64,000 nt of DNA, taken from assembly GCF_001698815.1 (NCBI RefSeq), contig NZ_LGSI01000037.1, positions 2,791 to 66,790 on the forward strand. Reading direction: 5' to 3'. A model generated the notes under the pieces. That model was not told the origin of the DNA. It did not search any database and worked only from the letters and a program-made list of their open reading frames with translations. The position numbers were made by a program, and so were the translations under genes. Positions 42,323 to 51,894 of the stretch are shown piece after piece. Source of the DNA: Pseudomonas syringae. Lineage in GTDB: Bacteria; Pseudomonadota; Gammaproteobacteria; Pseudomonadales; Pseudomonadaceae. How positions within the stretch are numbered: position 1 is the stretch's first letter; each line of letters begins with the position of its first letter.

Positions 42323-44359
42323 ATGGGTTGGTTGCACGCGAGACGCTTGCATTATTGGCTAGGCGCAACAGCTCTAATATTTGCACTGTTCGCTGTGCTG
42401 AGGATGGTGTTCTTCTTTGGCTTTTCCGGTTTCGACGCCCGAGCCTTGAGTGACCAAAGTGCAGTCATGGAAACCCTGGGCATCGGCTTACGTTTCGACC
42501 TGCGCCTGGCCATTCTGGTCATGCTGCCGTTGGCGGTGCTGGCGTACATACCTCGCTGGAACCTGATCGGCAGCCGTGTGCTTCGCTGGCTGGCGCGAGG
42601 CTATTTGTGTGTAGTCCTGGGCGTCATCCTGCTGGTATACATCATCGACCTGGGTCATTACGCGTACCTGGGCGTGCGAATCAACGCCACCGTCCTGCGT
42701 TTTCTCGAAGATGCGCAGATTTCCCGCGACATGGTCTGGCAAACGTACCCGGTTATCTGGATTTCCCTGGGTTGGCTGCTGACAGTCGCGCTGACGACAC
42801 TGGCCCTGGTGAGGTTCGAACGCATCACTCTAGACCGTCCCCGCAGGATCATTCATCCATTGTCCGCGACCTGGGGTGGTGTGGTGATGGTGGTCCTGGT
42901 GCTGGTGGGTATTCTGGGCCGCGTCGAAAACATGAACCTTGAAAATCCGGTGCCGCTGCGTTGGAGCGATGCGTTTTTCTCTGGCAACAACCAGATTGCT
43001 GCGCTGGGGCTGAATCCGGTGATATTCCTCTACGACACGATCAAGGTCGGCCAGTCTCGATACGACGAAGCACAGGTGCGCGAACACTACGCAGTGATGG
43101 CAAACTATCTGGGCGTCGACAAGCCGGATGCGCAGACGCTCGACTTCGTGCGGCATCAGGCGCCGCAACCTTACAAAGTAGCGGGCGCCCGGCCACCGAA
43201 TGTGATGTTCGTGATGCTTGAGTCCTTGGGCACGAGCGCGGTCGGCGCGTACGGCAACCCGATCAACCCGACGCCGAACATTGACCGACTTGCCAGCCAA
43301 AGCTGGTTCTTCGAGCACTTTTACGTGCCGGTGACGGGCACCGCAAAAACCGTCTGGGCGAGCATTTCCGGTGTGCCGGACGTCACCCGTCAGGAGACGG
43401 CCACGCGTAACCCGCTCATTACCCGACAGCACACACTGATCAATGCCTTCACTGGCTACGAGAAGATCTACACCATTGGCGGCAATTCCGGCTGGGCGAA
43501 CATGAATGCCCTGATCCGGCAAAGTATCGATGGCGTGCGTCTGTTTGAGGAGCGCGACTGGAAATCCCCGGTGGTGGATGTCTGGGGTATTTCAGATCTG
43601 GACCTGTTCAAGGAAACCGACCAGATTCTGCAAGCGCTGCCCAAGGACAAGCCGTTCTTTGCGTATGTGCAGACGGCTGGCAACCACCGTCCGTTCACGA
43701 TTCCCAAAACCAACGACGGGTTTGAGGTCAAGCATCCGACCCTGGCTGAAGTGCAGGCGGCAGGATCTCGCAGTGTCGAGCAGTACAACGCCGTGCGCCT
43801 GCTGGATTTCAACATCGGGCGCTTGATGGAGATCGCCAAAAAAGGCGGTTATTACGAGAACACCATCTTTGTTTTGTTTGGCGACCACAACACGCGCATC
43901 GCGCAGATCCCGTTCCTGGCGCCGGCTTACGAGCAGCTGGGCCTGGAAAGCAACGCGGTGCCGATGATCATTCATGCGCCCGCTTTGCTTGGGGTACGCG
44001 ATGTCAAGGAAGCGGTCGGTCTGGTGGATTTGCTGCCTACGGTTGCGGGCATGGCTGGCCTTGAGTTCCGCAACAGCGGCCTGGGCCGGGACATTCAGCA
44101 GCCCGCGCCTGAAGGTGAACGCGTGGTGCCGCTGGTCCTGCGTGAAGGGACCTTCCCGCTGATCGCCGGTGTCACGCAACACTACATGGTGCAAATGCAG
44201 CATGATGGCAGCTCGCCAACGTTGCACGACCTGGCGTCACCGACGCCGCTGGATGACGTCTCCGCGCAAAACCCGACAGAGTTCAAGCGCCTGTCCGAGC
44301 TGACGCGCGGCATGCACGAAGCTTCTCGGCTGATGCTGTACCAGAATGTGCGCAAGTGA
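42323..44359 (+). CDS. LTA synthase-like sulfatase / phosphoglycerol transferase family
   Basis: The 678-residue protein has five N-terminal membrane helices (first about 195 residues) and a large extracytoplasmic alkaline-phosphatase-fold domain. FVMLESLGTSAVGAYGNP holds the first metal site, the probable nucleophile Thr is in VTGTAKTVWAS (about residue 340), and FVLFGDHNTRI holds another metal site. ATG 42323 follows AGGGGAGCAGGA; the longer frame from 42197 overlaps the previous gene. Gram-negative relatives transfer phosphoglycerol to periplasmic glucans or modify surface polymers, so a cell-envelope role is likely. Confidence 0.85.
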   Translation: MGWLHARRLHYWLGATALIFALFAVLRMVFFFGFSGFDARALSDQSAVMETLGIGLRFDLRLAILVMLPLAVLAYIPRWNLIGSRVLRWLARGYLCVVLGVILLVYIIDLGHYAYLGVRINATVLRFLEDAQISRDMVWQTYPVIWISLGWLLTVALTTLALVRFERITLDRPRRIIHPLSATWGGVVMVVLVLVGILGRVENMNLENPVPLRWSDAFFSGNNQIAALGLNPVIFLYDTIKVGQSRYDEAQVREHYAVMANYLGVDKPDAQTLDFVRHQAPQPYKVAGARPPNVMFVMLESLGTSAVGAYGNPINPTPNIDRLASQSWFFEHFYVPVTGTAKTVWASISGVPDVTRQETATRNPLITRQHTLINAFTGYEKIYTIGGNSGWANMNALIRQSIDGVRLFEERDWKSPVVDVWGISDLDLFKETDQILQALPKDKPFFAYVQTAGNHRPFTIPKTNDGFEVKHPTLAEVQAAGSRSVEQYNAVRLLDFNIGRLMEIAKKGGYYENTIFVLFGDHNTRIAQIPFLAPAYEQLGLESNAVPMIIHAPALLGVRDVKEAVGLVDLLPTVAGMAGLEFRNSGLGRDIQQPAPEGERVVPLVLREGTFPLIAGVTQHYMVQMQHDGSSPTLHDLASPTPLDDVSAQNPTEFKRLSELTRGMHEASRLMLYQNVRK

Positions 44360-44390
44360 GCTGTAGAGGTTGGTGGGCCTGAGGTTGCAG

Positions 44391-44402
44391 GCAAGCGCTT
44401 GC
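44391..44402. repeat. 12-bp perfect palindrome GCAAGCGCTTGC
   Basis: This symmetric element lies in the convergent gap between the sulfatase and DUF2986 genes. It may be the stem of a bidirectional terminator (flanked by GAG and CTC) or a protein-binding site. No T-run follows. Confidence 0.35.
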
Positions 44403-44433
44403 AGGCTCATCTCAGTGCTCACCCTCGGCAGGG

Positions 44434-44586
44434 TCAGGAAATGATTTCGTCGTGGCTGGATTCAGCAGCCAGTTTCAAACGGTCAGCTTTACTGACGTAT
44501 TTAGACTTGCCTGCCGGTGCCAGTTTTGCACTGGCCTTTTTGGCATGAGCCTTCAATAGCTGCTGGATCTTTTTACGGCGATTCAT
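44434..44586 (-). CDS. DUF2986 small basic protein
   Basis: This 50-residue protein starts MNRRKKIQQLLKAHAKKASA, continues KLAPAGKSKYVSKADRLKL and ends SSHDEIIS. It matches the DUF2986 family, short Lys-rich proteins of unknown role common in gamma-proteobacteria. It is below the size most gene finders report. Confidence 0.8.
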   Translation of the reverse strand: MNRRKKIQQLLKAHAKKASAKLAPAGKSKYVSKADRLKLAAESSHDEIIS

Positions 44587-44635
44587 ATTTTCTACCCGGC
44601 TTGTAAGTTCCTGAATGATGCCAGCTTATCAATAG

Positions 44636-45310
<675 letters not shown>

Positions 45311-45362
45311 TGATACGATGAGATCCCTTCGACGTCAGCCATTTTGAACAGGCGCTCAGCAG

Positions 45363-45863
45363 ATGAACCCGAAACGCCAGGAAGACCTTCAACGTATCGC
45401 GTATCAGGAGCAGGTGCTGCGCTTTCGAGCGTTTGACAAGAGCACGGCGTGGGACCTGGGACAACGTTTGAAAATCGCCTGCGAGGAAGCAGGTGTGTTC
45501 ACCACCATTGAAATCAGGCTCGGTCGGGAAACCGTCTTTTTCTACGCAATGCCAGGTACCGCTGCGGAAAATACCGACTGGGCACGACGCAAGAGAAACG
45601 TCGTGGAAATGATGGGCCGCAGTTCCTACGGCGTCGGTTTGTCAGCCGAGGAAGAGGGTGTCGCGCTGGAGGTGTCGATGGGGTTGCCGCCGCGTGACTA
45701 TGCCAGCCATGGCGGCAGCTTCCCGTTGAAATTGACGGGTGGTGACTGCGTTGGTGTCGTCACGGTTTCCGGACTGCCGCAGCGAGAGGATCACATCCTG
45801 GTGGTGCAAGTCCTGGCGGCAATGTGCGGTGTCGAGCTGGCCGATGTGGCGTTGCAAGTCTAG
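45363..45863 (+). CDS. UPF0303 / heme-degrading-domain (HbpS-like) family protein
   Basis: This 166-residue protein contains LRFRAFDKSTAWDLGQRLK, IEIRLGRETVFFYAMPGT, DWARRKRNVVEMMGRSSYG and SFPLKLTGGDCVGVVTVSGL. The last segment is typical of the GlcG/HbpS-like fold of UPF0303. Members are annotated as heme-degrading-domain proteins, but the function is not settled. ATG 45363 has a weak upstream site. It is convergent with the LacI gene and stands alone. Confidence 0.8.
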   Translation: MNPKRQEDLQRIAYQEQVLRFRAFDKSTAWDLGQRLKIACEEAGVFTTIEIRLGRETVFFYAMPGTAAENTDWARRKRNVVEMMGRSSYGVGLSAEEEGVALEVSMGLPPRDYASHGGSFPLKLTGGDCVGVVTVSGLPQREDHILVVQVLAAMCGVELADVALQV

Positions 45864-45908
45864 CGCCACGGGTCTTTTGCAGGTCGGGCGTGCAAGTCGT
45901 GGGCTCAG

Positions 45909-46925
45909 TCAGGATTGCGGATCGGCCGGTGCTGCCGTGCTATTACGCAACGCCAACTCAAACGGCAGGACCACATGACGCTGGGCAAGCGATTTCTTCT
46001 CAATCAAGGCGATCAGCATCTCAACGGCTTTCTGGCCGAAGGCTTCGGCGGGTTGGGCGATGGTCGTCAGCGGCGGGTCGCAGTACGCAGCGAAGGGAAT
46101 ATCGTCGAACCCCACCAATGAAACATCCTCGGGAACCCGCAAGCCCTGTTTTTTGATTTGTTTCAGCGCGCCGATGGCCATCTCGTCGTTCTCGCAAAAG
46201 AGCGCGGTGGGGCGCTCGGGCAGTTTGAGCATCGCTGCCGCGCCGTCGAGACCGGCCTGCAAAGTGAAATCGCCGTGACAGATCAGAGTGGGATCGGAGG
46301 TGATTCCAGCCTGCTGCAATGCATCCTGATAGCCCGCCACTCGATCACGGGTCAACGGACTGCTTTTCGGGCCCTTGATCAGGCCAATACGACGATGGCC
46401 CAGGTCAATCAGATGTTCGGTCATTGCCCTGGCTGCGGCGCGGTTATCGAGGCTGATCGTCGGATGGCGGCCACCTTGAATTACCTCGCAGGCGTTGACG
46501 ATGGGCGGCAACTCGGCGGTGGGGAAGGGGGCTGAAAAAGGGTCATAGGCGCGCAACTGGATCACGCCATCGGCTTGATGGGCGTAAACCAGCTCGGCGA
46601 ATTCTCGTTCGATTTCCTCGCGGCCTTGAGTGTCGCACAGCAGCAGCCGATACCCGGCGGCTTGCGCAGCCTGTTGTGCGCCACTGATCACGCGGGCGAA
46701 AAACACATTGGCGATGGCCGGTACCAGAATCACCAGGTTGCCGGTTCGGCGCGAGCGAAATTGCACCGCCATCAGATTCGGTCGGTAACCGGCCTTTTCC
46801 ACGGCAGCGTTGACCTTGTCCCGGGTATCGGGGAGCACGCGCTCAGGCGACTTCAGTGTTCTGGACACCGTAGCCACCGAAACGCCGGCAAGCCGGGCTA
46901 CTTCACGGATATTGGACAAGACCAC
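45909..46925 (-). CDS. LacI-family transcriptional repressor of the sugar cluster
   Basis: The 338-residue repressor has an N-terminal HTH (NIREVARLAGVSVATVSRTL) and a periplasmic-binding-protein-like sensor domain (VLVPAIANVFFARVISGAQQ, SLDNRAAARAMTEHLIDLGH, VGFDDIPFAAYCDPPLTTI). The start is uncertain: GTG 46925 gives the family-typical N-terminus, while GTG 47012 and TTG 47021 extend it into the divergent promoter. It is transcribed away from the oxidoreductase operon. The 16-bp palindrome at 47044-47059 is its probable operator. Confidence 0.9.
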   Translation of the reverse strand: MVLSNIREVARLAGVSVATVSRTLKSPERVLPDTRDKVNAAVEKAGYRPNLMAVQFRSRRTGNLVILVPAIANVFFARVISGAQQAAQAAGYRLLLCDTQGREEIEREFAELVYAHQADGVIQLRAYDPFSAPFPTAELPPIVNACEVIQGGRHPTISLDNRAAARAMTEHLIDLGHRRIGLIKGPKSSPLTRDRVAGYQDALQQAGITSDPTLICHGDFTLQAGLDGAAAMLKLPERPTALFCENDEMAIGALKQIKKQGLRVPEDVSLVGFDDIPFAAYCDPPLTTIAQPAEAFGQKAVEMLIALIEKKSLAQRHVVLPFELALRNSTAAPADPQS

Positions 46926-47005
46926 CTCGTTATCGAACAGCGCGGTCGGCGAGCTTACCGCAGGTCGGGCGTGCCCTGAAATGTCTGTGGATTTTAATCC
47001 GGGGT

Positions 47006-47034
47006 TTGACACCTCGTACAACCGGGACTAGATT
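47006..47034 (+). promoter_or_regulatory. Sigma-70-type promoter of the sugar operon
   Basis: TTGACA (47006-47011) and TAGATT (47029-47034) are separated by 17 bases. The predicted start of transcription falls just before or in the palindromic operator at 47044-47059, about 70 bases before the first gene. Confidence 0.65.
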
Positions 47035-47043
47035 TCCATCCAT

Positions 47044-47059
47044 ATGTAACCGGTTACAT
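47044..47059. promoter_or_regulatory. LacI-type operator
   Basis: ATGTAACCGGTTACAT is a perfect 16-bp palindrome with the central CG typical of LacI/GalR operators. It sits immediately downstream of the -10 box, between the divergent repressor gene and the sugar operon. Confidence 0.8.
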
Positions 47060-47117
47060 CTGGATCGTCTTCAAGCCGGAAACCGCCTCACACAGAGACA
47101 CACAGAGAAGAATTTCG

Positions 47118-48284
47118 ATGAACGTTGCAGTGCCAAAAATAAGAATCGGATTCGTCGGGGGAGGCGAGGGAGCCTTTATCGGCGGCGCCCACCGTCAGGC
47201 TGCCGGGCTCGACGGGCGTTTTGAGCTGGTCTGCGGCGCGTTCAGCCGCGATGCGCAAAACAATCAGAACACTGGCACGGCGCTCGGCTTGCCGGCTTCG
47301 CGCTGCTACAGCGACTGGCAGCACATGCTCGACGCCGAGCGTGCGTTGCCCGCCGAGCAGCGCATGGAACTGGTGGTGATCGTCACCCCCAATCATTTGC
47401 ACGCGCCGGTGGCCAGCCGGGCGCTGAGTGCGGGTTTCCATGTGTTCAGCGAGAAACCCGCAGCGCTGAATCTGGCCGAATTGCTCGCCCTCAAAGAGGT
47501 GGTCGAGCGCAGCAACCGTCTCTACGGCCTGGCCCACACCTATCTGGGTTACCCGATGGTCTGGCAGGCGCGGGAGATGGTGCGCAGCGGCGTGATTGGC
47601 GCGGTGCGCAAGGTGATTGTCGAATATCCCCAAGGTTGGCTCAGCCAGGATGTGGCGGGGCAAGGCAACAAGCAGGCCGGTTGGCGTGATCAGCCCGAGC
47701 TGTCCGGGGCGGGCGGGTGCATTGGTGACATTGGCACTCACGCCTTTTCTCTGGCGGAGTTCGTCGCCGATCAACCTATTCAGCAACTCTGCGCCCTGTT
47801 GGGCGTGCACATCGCCGGGCGACAACTGGACGATGACGCCTCGATGTTGTTCAAGATGGCCGAGGGTGCCAGCGGCGTGCTGATTGCCAGCCAGGTCTGC
47901 GCAGGCGAAGAGAATCCGCTGAAAATCCGTGTTTATGGTGACAAGGGCGGACTGGAATGGCGTCAGGAAGAGCCCGCCAGCCTGATCCATCGCGCCCTCG
48001 ATCAGCCAATGCGCGTGTTGCGTTCCGGTGTGGGCCAGCCTTGGTTGTGCGCAGCAGCAAGCCAGCGCATGCGCTTGCCCGCCGGGCACCCGGAAGGCTA
48101 TCTCGAAGCCATGGCCAATCTGTACGGCGATCTTGCCAGCGCCATTCGCGGCGACGTCGTGGGTAACGATGCCCCCGGCGTCCCCGGAATCACGGTCGGT
48201 CTGCGTGGTATGGCCTTTATCGAGGCCGTCATCGCCAACCATCGCGGCGACGCGAAATGGACCGAACTGACGTGCACCCCATGA
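47118..48284 (+). CDS. Gfo/Idh/MocA-family sugar oxidoreductase
   Basis: This 388-residue NAD(P)-dependent dehydrogenase acts on a sugar or cyclitol. The N-terminal Rossmann motif is [20 protein letters not shown]. The catalytic EKP motif is in [11 protein letters not shown], and [11 protein letters not shown] lies at the substrate site. It is the first gene downstream of the LacI operator and is followed by an isomerase/epimerase and a transporter. Substrate cannot be told from sequence; glycosides, inositol-like compounds or 3-keto sugars are all handled by such clusters. Confidence 0.88.
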   Translation: MNVAVPKIRIGFVGGGEGAFIGGAHRQAAGLDGRFELVCGAFSRDAQNNQNTGTALGLPASRCYSDWQHMLDAERALPAEQRMELVVIVTPNHLHAPVASRALSAGFHVFSEKPAALNLAELLALKEVVERSNRLYGLAHTYLGYPMVWQAREMVRSGVIGAVRKVIVEYPQGWLSQDVAGQGNKQAGWRDQPELSGAGGCIGDIGTHAFSLAEFVADQPIQQLCALLGVHIAGRQLDDDASMLFKMAEGASGVLIASQVCAGEENPLKIRVYGDKGGLEWRQEEPASLIHRALDQPMRVLRSGVGQPWLCAAASQRMRLPAGHPEGYLEAMANLYGDLASAIRGDVVGNDAPGVPGITVGLRGMAFIEAVIANHRGDAKWTELTCTP

Positions 48285-48298
48285 CTCCGGAGACTTGC

Positions 48299-49381
48299 AT
48301 GAACGACACTCCTCAAGCCTATAGCGGCATGCGCGGTCCGGGGATTTTCCTCGCGCAGTTCATGTCCGCAGAAGCGCCTTTCGATACCTTGGCCAACATT
48401 GCCCAATGGGCGGCAGCGCAAGGATACAAAGCCATCCAGCTGCCGACCCTCGGCAAGCAGTTCATCGACCTGAAACGCGCCGCCGAAAGCCAGGATTACT
48501 GCGACGAACTGAAATCGGTCTGCGCCCACGCGGGCGTGGAAATCAGTGAGTTGTCGACCCACTTGCAAGGTCAACTGGTGGCCGTGCATCCGGCGTTCGA
48601 TCAGTTGTTCGATGACTTCGCACCGGTCCATTTGCGCGGTCAGCCCCAGGCACGAACCGAATGGGCCATCGAGCAGTTGAAGCTCGCCGCGCGTGCCAGT
48701 CAACGCCTGGGTTTAACAGCCCACGCGACATTTTCCGGCGCATTGCTCTGGCCCTATATCTACCCTTGGCCGCAGCGGCCGAGCGGGTTGGTCGAGCAAG
48801 GTTTTGCCGAGCTGGCCAAGCGCTGGCTGCCGATTCTTGACTGCTTCGAGGAGGCTGGCGTCGACCTGTGCTACGAGATCCATCCTGGCGAAGACCTGCA
48901 CGACGGCGCCTCGTTCGAGCGTTTCCTGGAGGCGGTCGATCATCATCCACGCGCGGCCATCCTCTATGACCCGAGTCACCTGCTCCTGCAGCAAATGGAC
49001 TACCTCGGCTTCATCGATCGCTACCACGAGCGAATCCGCATGTTCCACGTCAAGGACGCCGAGTTCCGGCCGGATGCTCGTTCGGGTGTCTATGGCGGTT
49101 ATCAGGGCTGGGTCGAGCGGCCGGGACGCTTTCGTTCTCTGGGCGACGGCCAGATCGATTTCAAATCGATCTTCAGCAAACTGACCCGATACGACTTCAC
49201 TGGCTGGGCCGTGCTGGAGTGGGAGTGTTGCCTGAAGGACTCCGCGCAGGGCGCAGCGGAAGGGGCGGCGTTCATCGAGAAACACATGATCAGCAAGACC
49301 CGAAAAGCCTTTGACGATTTCGCCCGCGTGTCATCCGACGAAGCTTTCAATCGACGATTGCTGGGGTTGCCCGACGCCTGA
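48299..49381 (+). CDS. Sugar phosphate isomerase/epimerase family (AP endonuclease 2 fold)
   Basis: The 360-residue TIM-barrel protein belongs to the xylose-isomerase-like family. Metal-binding acidic and His residues are visible in CYEIHPGEDLHDG, ILYDPSHLLLQ, MFHVKDAEFRPD and GWAVLEWECC. ATG 48299 has GGAG 7 bases upstream; the frame opens earlier inside the oxidoreductase gene. It likely isomerises or epimerises, or cleaves, the product of the preceding dehydrogenase. Confidence 0.85.
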   Translation: MNDTPQAYSGMRGPGIFLAQFMSAEAPFDTLANIAQWAAAQGYKAIQLPTLGKQFIDLKRAAESQDYCDELKSVCAHAGVEISELSTHLQGQLVAVHPAFDQLFDDFAPVHLRGQPQARTEWAIEQLKLAARASQRLGLTAHATFSGALLWPYIYPWPQRPSGLVEQGFAELAKRWLPILDCFEEAGVDLCYEIHPGEDLHDGASFERFLEAVDHHPRAAILYDPSHLLLQQMDYLGFIDRYHERIRMFHVKDAEFRPDARSGVYGGYQGWVERPGRFRSLGDGQIDFKSIFSKLTRYDFTGWAVLEWECCLKDSAQGAAEGAAFIEKHMISKTRKAFDDFARVSSDEAFNRRLLGLPDA

Positions 49382-49436
49382 ATAGCGCCTTATCTGGCTC
49401 TCTCTCCCCAAAAAAAACAATAAGAAGGTGACTGTT

Positions 49437-50666
49437 ATGACCACGATGAACGCGCGATTGAGCGCAATGATGTTCCTGCAGTTCTTTATCTGGGGTGGAT
49501 GGTTCGTCACCCTCGGTACATTCCTTGCCAGTAACCTGGGCGCCAGCGGCGGGCAGATCGGCATGGCGTTCTCCACACAGTCCTGGGGCGCGATCATCGC
49601 GCCTTTCGTGATTGGTCTGATCGCCGACCGTTTCTTCAATGCCGAGCGCATCCTCGCTGTGCTGCATCTGATCGGTGCCGTGTTGTTGTACCAGCTCTAT
49701 CGAGCGCCGGACTTCAGCGCGTTTTATCCGTTTGTCCTGGCTTACATGATCATCTACATGCCGACCCTGGCGTTGGTGAATTCAGTGGCGTTCCGGCAGA
49801 TGCGCGACCCGGCCCTTGAGTTTTCCCGCATACGCGTGTGGGGCACCATCGGTTGGATTGTGGCCGGCGTGGTGATCAGTTTTGTGTTTGCCTGGGACTC
49901 CCAGGCTGCGATTTCCTCCGGCGGGCTGCGCAATACCTTTTTGATGTCGGCGATTGCGTCTCTCGCGCTGGGTATCTACAGCTTCACATTGCCGAATACC
50001 GCACCACTGCCGCCTGAATCGGGCAGCGGTGGGCTCAAGCAAATGCTCGGGCTGGACGCCTTGGGCTTGCTGAAAGACCGCAGCTATCTGGTGTTCTTTA
50101 TCGCCTCCATCCTGATCTGCATTCCGCTGGCGTTTTATTATCAGAACGCCAATCCGTTTCTGGCGGAAATCGGCGTGGCCAATCCCACCGCGAAAATGGC
50201 CATCGGTCAAGTCTCCGAAGTGCTGTTCATGCTGCTTTTGCCACTGTTCATTCAGCGTTTCGGCATCAAGATCGCGCTTTTGGTAGGGATGCTGGCGTGG
50301 GCCTTGCGCTACCTGTTGTTCGCTTACGGCAACAATGCTGATCTGGTGTTCATGCTGTTCACCGGCATCGCGCTGCACGGCATTTGCTACGACTTCTTCT
50401 TCGTTTCGGGCCAGATCTACACGGACGCCAAAGCCTCGGAGCGCTTCAGAAGTTCGGCTCAGGGCCTGATCACTCTGGCTACCTACGGGTTGGGCATGTT
50501 GATTGGCTTCTGGGTGGCAGGGAAGGTGACCGATCATTACGCCTTGGCGCCAGGCCATGACTGGAAGAACATCTGGTTATTTCCGGCAGGGTTTGCCTTG
50601 GCTATCTTTTTCTGTTTTTCGCTGGCGTTCCAGGGCCGGCAGCCGGTTGCGCAATCGACTCACTGA
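49437..50666 (+). CDS. MFS transporter, nucleoside:H+ symporter-like (NHS) family
   Basis: This 409-residue protein has 12 predicted membrane helices. The start MTTMNARLSAMMFLQFFIWG and WGTIGWIVAGVVISFVFAWD resemble NupG/XapB-type symporters. ATG 49437 is preceded by AAGAAGG; GTG 49428 overlaps that site. Context with the dehydrogenase, isomerase and LacI repressor points to uptake of the sugar the cluster consumes rather than of nucleosides. Confidence 0.85.
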   Translation: MTTMNARLSAMMFLQFFIWGGWFVTLGTFLASNLGASGGQIGMAFSTQSWGAIIAPFVIGLIADRFFNAERILAVLHLIGAVLLYQLYRAPDFSAFYPFVLAYMIIYMPTLALVNSVAFRQMRDPALEFSRIRVWGTIGWIVAGVVISFVFAWDSQAAISSGGLRNTFLMSAIASLALGIYSFTLPNTAPLPPESGSGGLKQMLGLDALGLLKDRSYLVFFIASILICIPLAFYYQNANPFLAEIGVANPTAKMAIGQVSEVLFMLLLPLFIQRFGIKIALLVGMLAWALRYLLFAYGNNADLVFMLFTGIALHGICYDFFFVSGQIYTDAKASERFRSSAQGLITLATYGLGMLIGFWVAGKVTDHYALAPGHDWKNIWLFPAGFALAIFFCFSLAFQGRQPVAQSTH

Positions 50667-50828
50667 CCACCTTGCCTTGACCGAGGCACCGTTGCCGCGC
50701 GAGTCTTCGGTGCGGGGCGGGATCGTTGCTGATCCCGGTGCCGCTACCGGGTGAGCACATCCCTGCAAGACACCCGATGCCTGATAATGCACCGTCGTTA
50801 TCATTACGTCTCGAATTCGGACCCGTCT

Positions 50829-51728
50829 ATGGATAAGTTGCTGGCGCTGAAAATGTTTGTCGAAACCGTGCGCTGTGGTGGTTATTCGTCAGCGGCGCGC
50901 AAGCTCGGCATCTCCACTTCGTCAGTGACGCGGCAGGTGGCGGCGCTGGAAAACGAGTTGGGCGCGAGCCTGCTTAACCGCACCACACGCAATACGAGCG
51001 TCACGGTAGCGGGGCAGAACTATTTCGAAAAAGCAGTGGCGATCCTCGACGCCATCGACGAAGCCGATGCCGTGGTTACCGACCGTGGTAGCGCAGTCCA
51101 GGGGCGTTTGCGGGTCAGCGTGCCGGTGGAATTCGGCCGGCGTATCATCGCTCCCCATCTGGGACGATTGCTTGATCGCCATCCTGGCCTGGAGATCAGC
51201 CTCTCGCTGAGCGACGAGGTCACTGACCTGCTCAGCGAGCAAATCGATGTGTCGGTACGTCTCGGTTCATCGGTCGTCAGTGATGACATCGTCAGTAAGC
51301 GTTTGGGTGATTTCCAGCGTTGGGTGGTGGCGAGCCCCGAATACCTGACGCGGACCGGGCTGCCCCGACACCCGCGTGACCTGTTGGAGCATCAGTGCCT
51401 GCGTTTCGATTACCGCGCCGGACACCAGAATTGGACGTTCCAGGGCCATGAGGAAGTCATTCGCGTGAATGTGCAGGGACGGCTGCAGAGCAACAATGCT
51501 GACATTCTGCGCGAGGCGGCGCTGGCCGGTGGCGGGGTGACTCTGTTGGCCGATTGGCTGGTGCGTGACGACGTTGGCAAAGGTCGGCTGACCCGCGTGC
51601 TGGAGCAATACGAGGTCAACCCTGGGAGTGCAAGTACCTGCATCAATGCGCTGTATCTGCCCAATCATCGCGGTTCCAGTCGCATCAATGTGTTTATAGA
51701 GTTTCTCAAGGAAATACTCGCCCCCTGA
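50829..51728 (+). CDS. LysR-family transcriptional regulator
   Basis: The 299-residue regulator has an N-terminal winged HTH (MDKLLALKMFVETVRCGGYS, then KLGISTSSVTRQVAALENEL) and a LysR substrate domain (LRVSVPVEFGRRIIAPHLG and LSDEVTDLLSEQIDVSVRLG). ATG 50829 is the family-typical start; 26 codons upstream in frame are unlikely to be used. It does not clearly belong to the sugar operon, and its target is unknown. Confidence 0.9.
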   Translation: MDKLLALKMFVETVRCGGYSSAARKLGISTSSVTRQVAALENELGASLLNRTTRNTSVTVAGQNYFEKAVAILDAIDEADAVVTDRGSAVQGRLRVSVPVEFGRRIIAPHLGRLLDRHPGLEISLSLSDEVTDLLSEQIDVSVRLGSSVVSDDIVSKRLGDFQRWVVASPEYLTRTGLPRHPRDLLEHQCLRFDYRAGHQNWTFQGHEEVIRVNVQGRLQSNNADILREAALAGGGVTLLADWLVRDDVGKGRLTRVLEQYEVNPGSASTCINALYLPNHRGSSRINVFIEFLKEILAP

Positions 51729-51847
51729 GCACGTCCTGTGCATTGGGAAGGACAGCGTTGGGCGCCGCGTGGCCAGTCGCCACGCCATCATTGGTAAAGC
51801 AGCTGGCCATATTTTCGCCGACGGCCCATCTTGATTTGACGAATAGA

Positions 51848-51866
51848 TAGTTGTGCAATACAACTA
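51848..51866. promoter_or_regulatory. Inverted repeat, probable MarR-type operator
   Basis: TAGTTGT and ACAACTA flank a 5-base centre, giving a perfect 7-bp dyad of 19 bases total. It ends 28 bases before the MarR-GNAT start codon, a typical autoregulatory position. Confidence 0.65.
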
Positions 51867-51894
51867 ACTGTACGTATCGTCTGAGGTATTTCCC

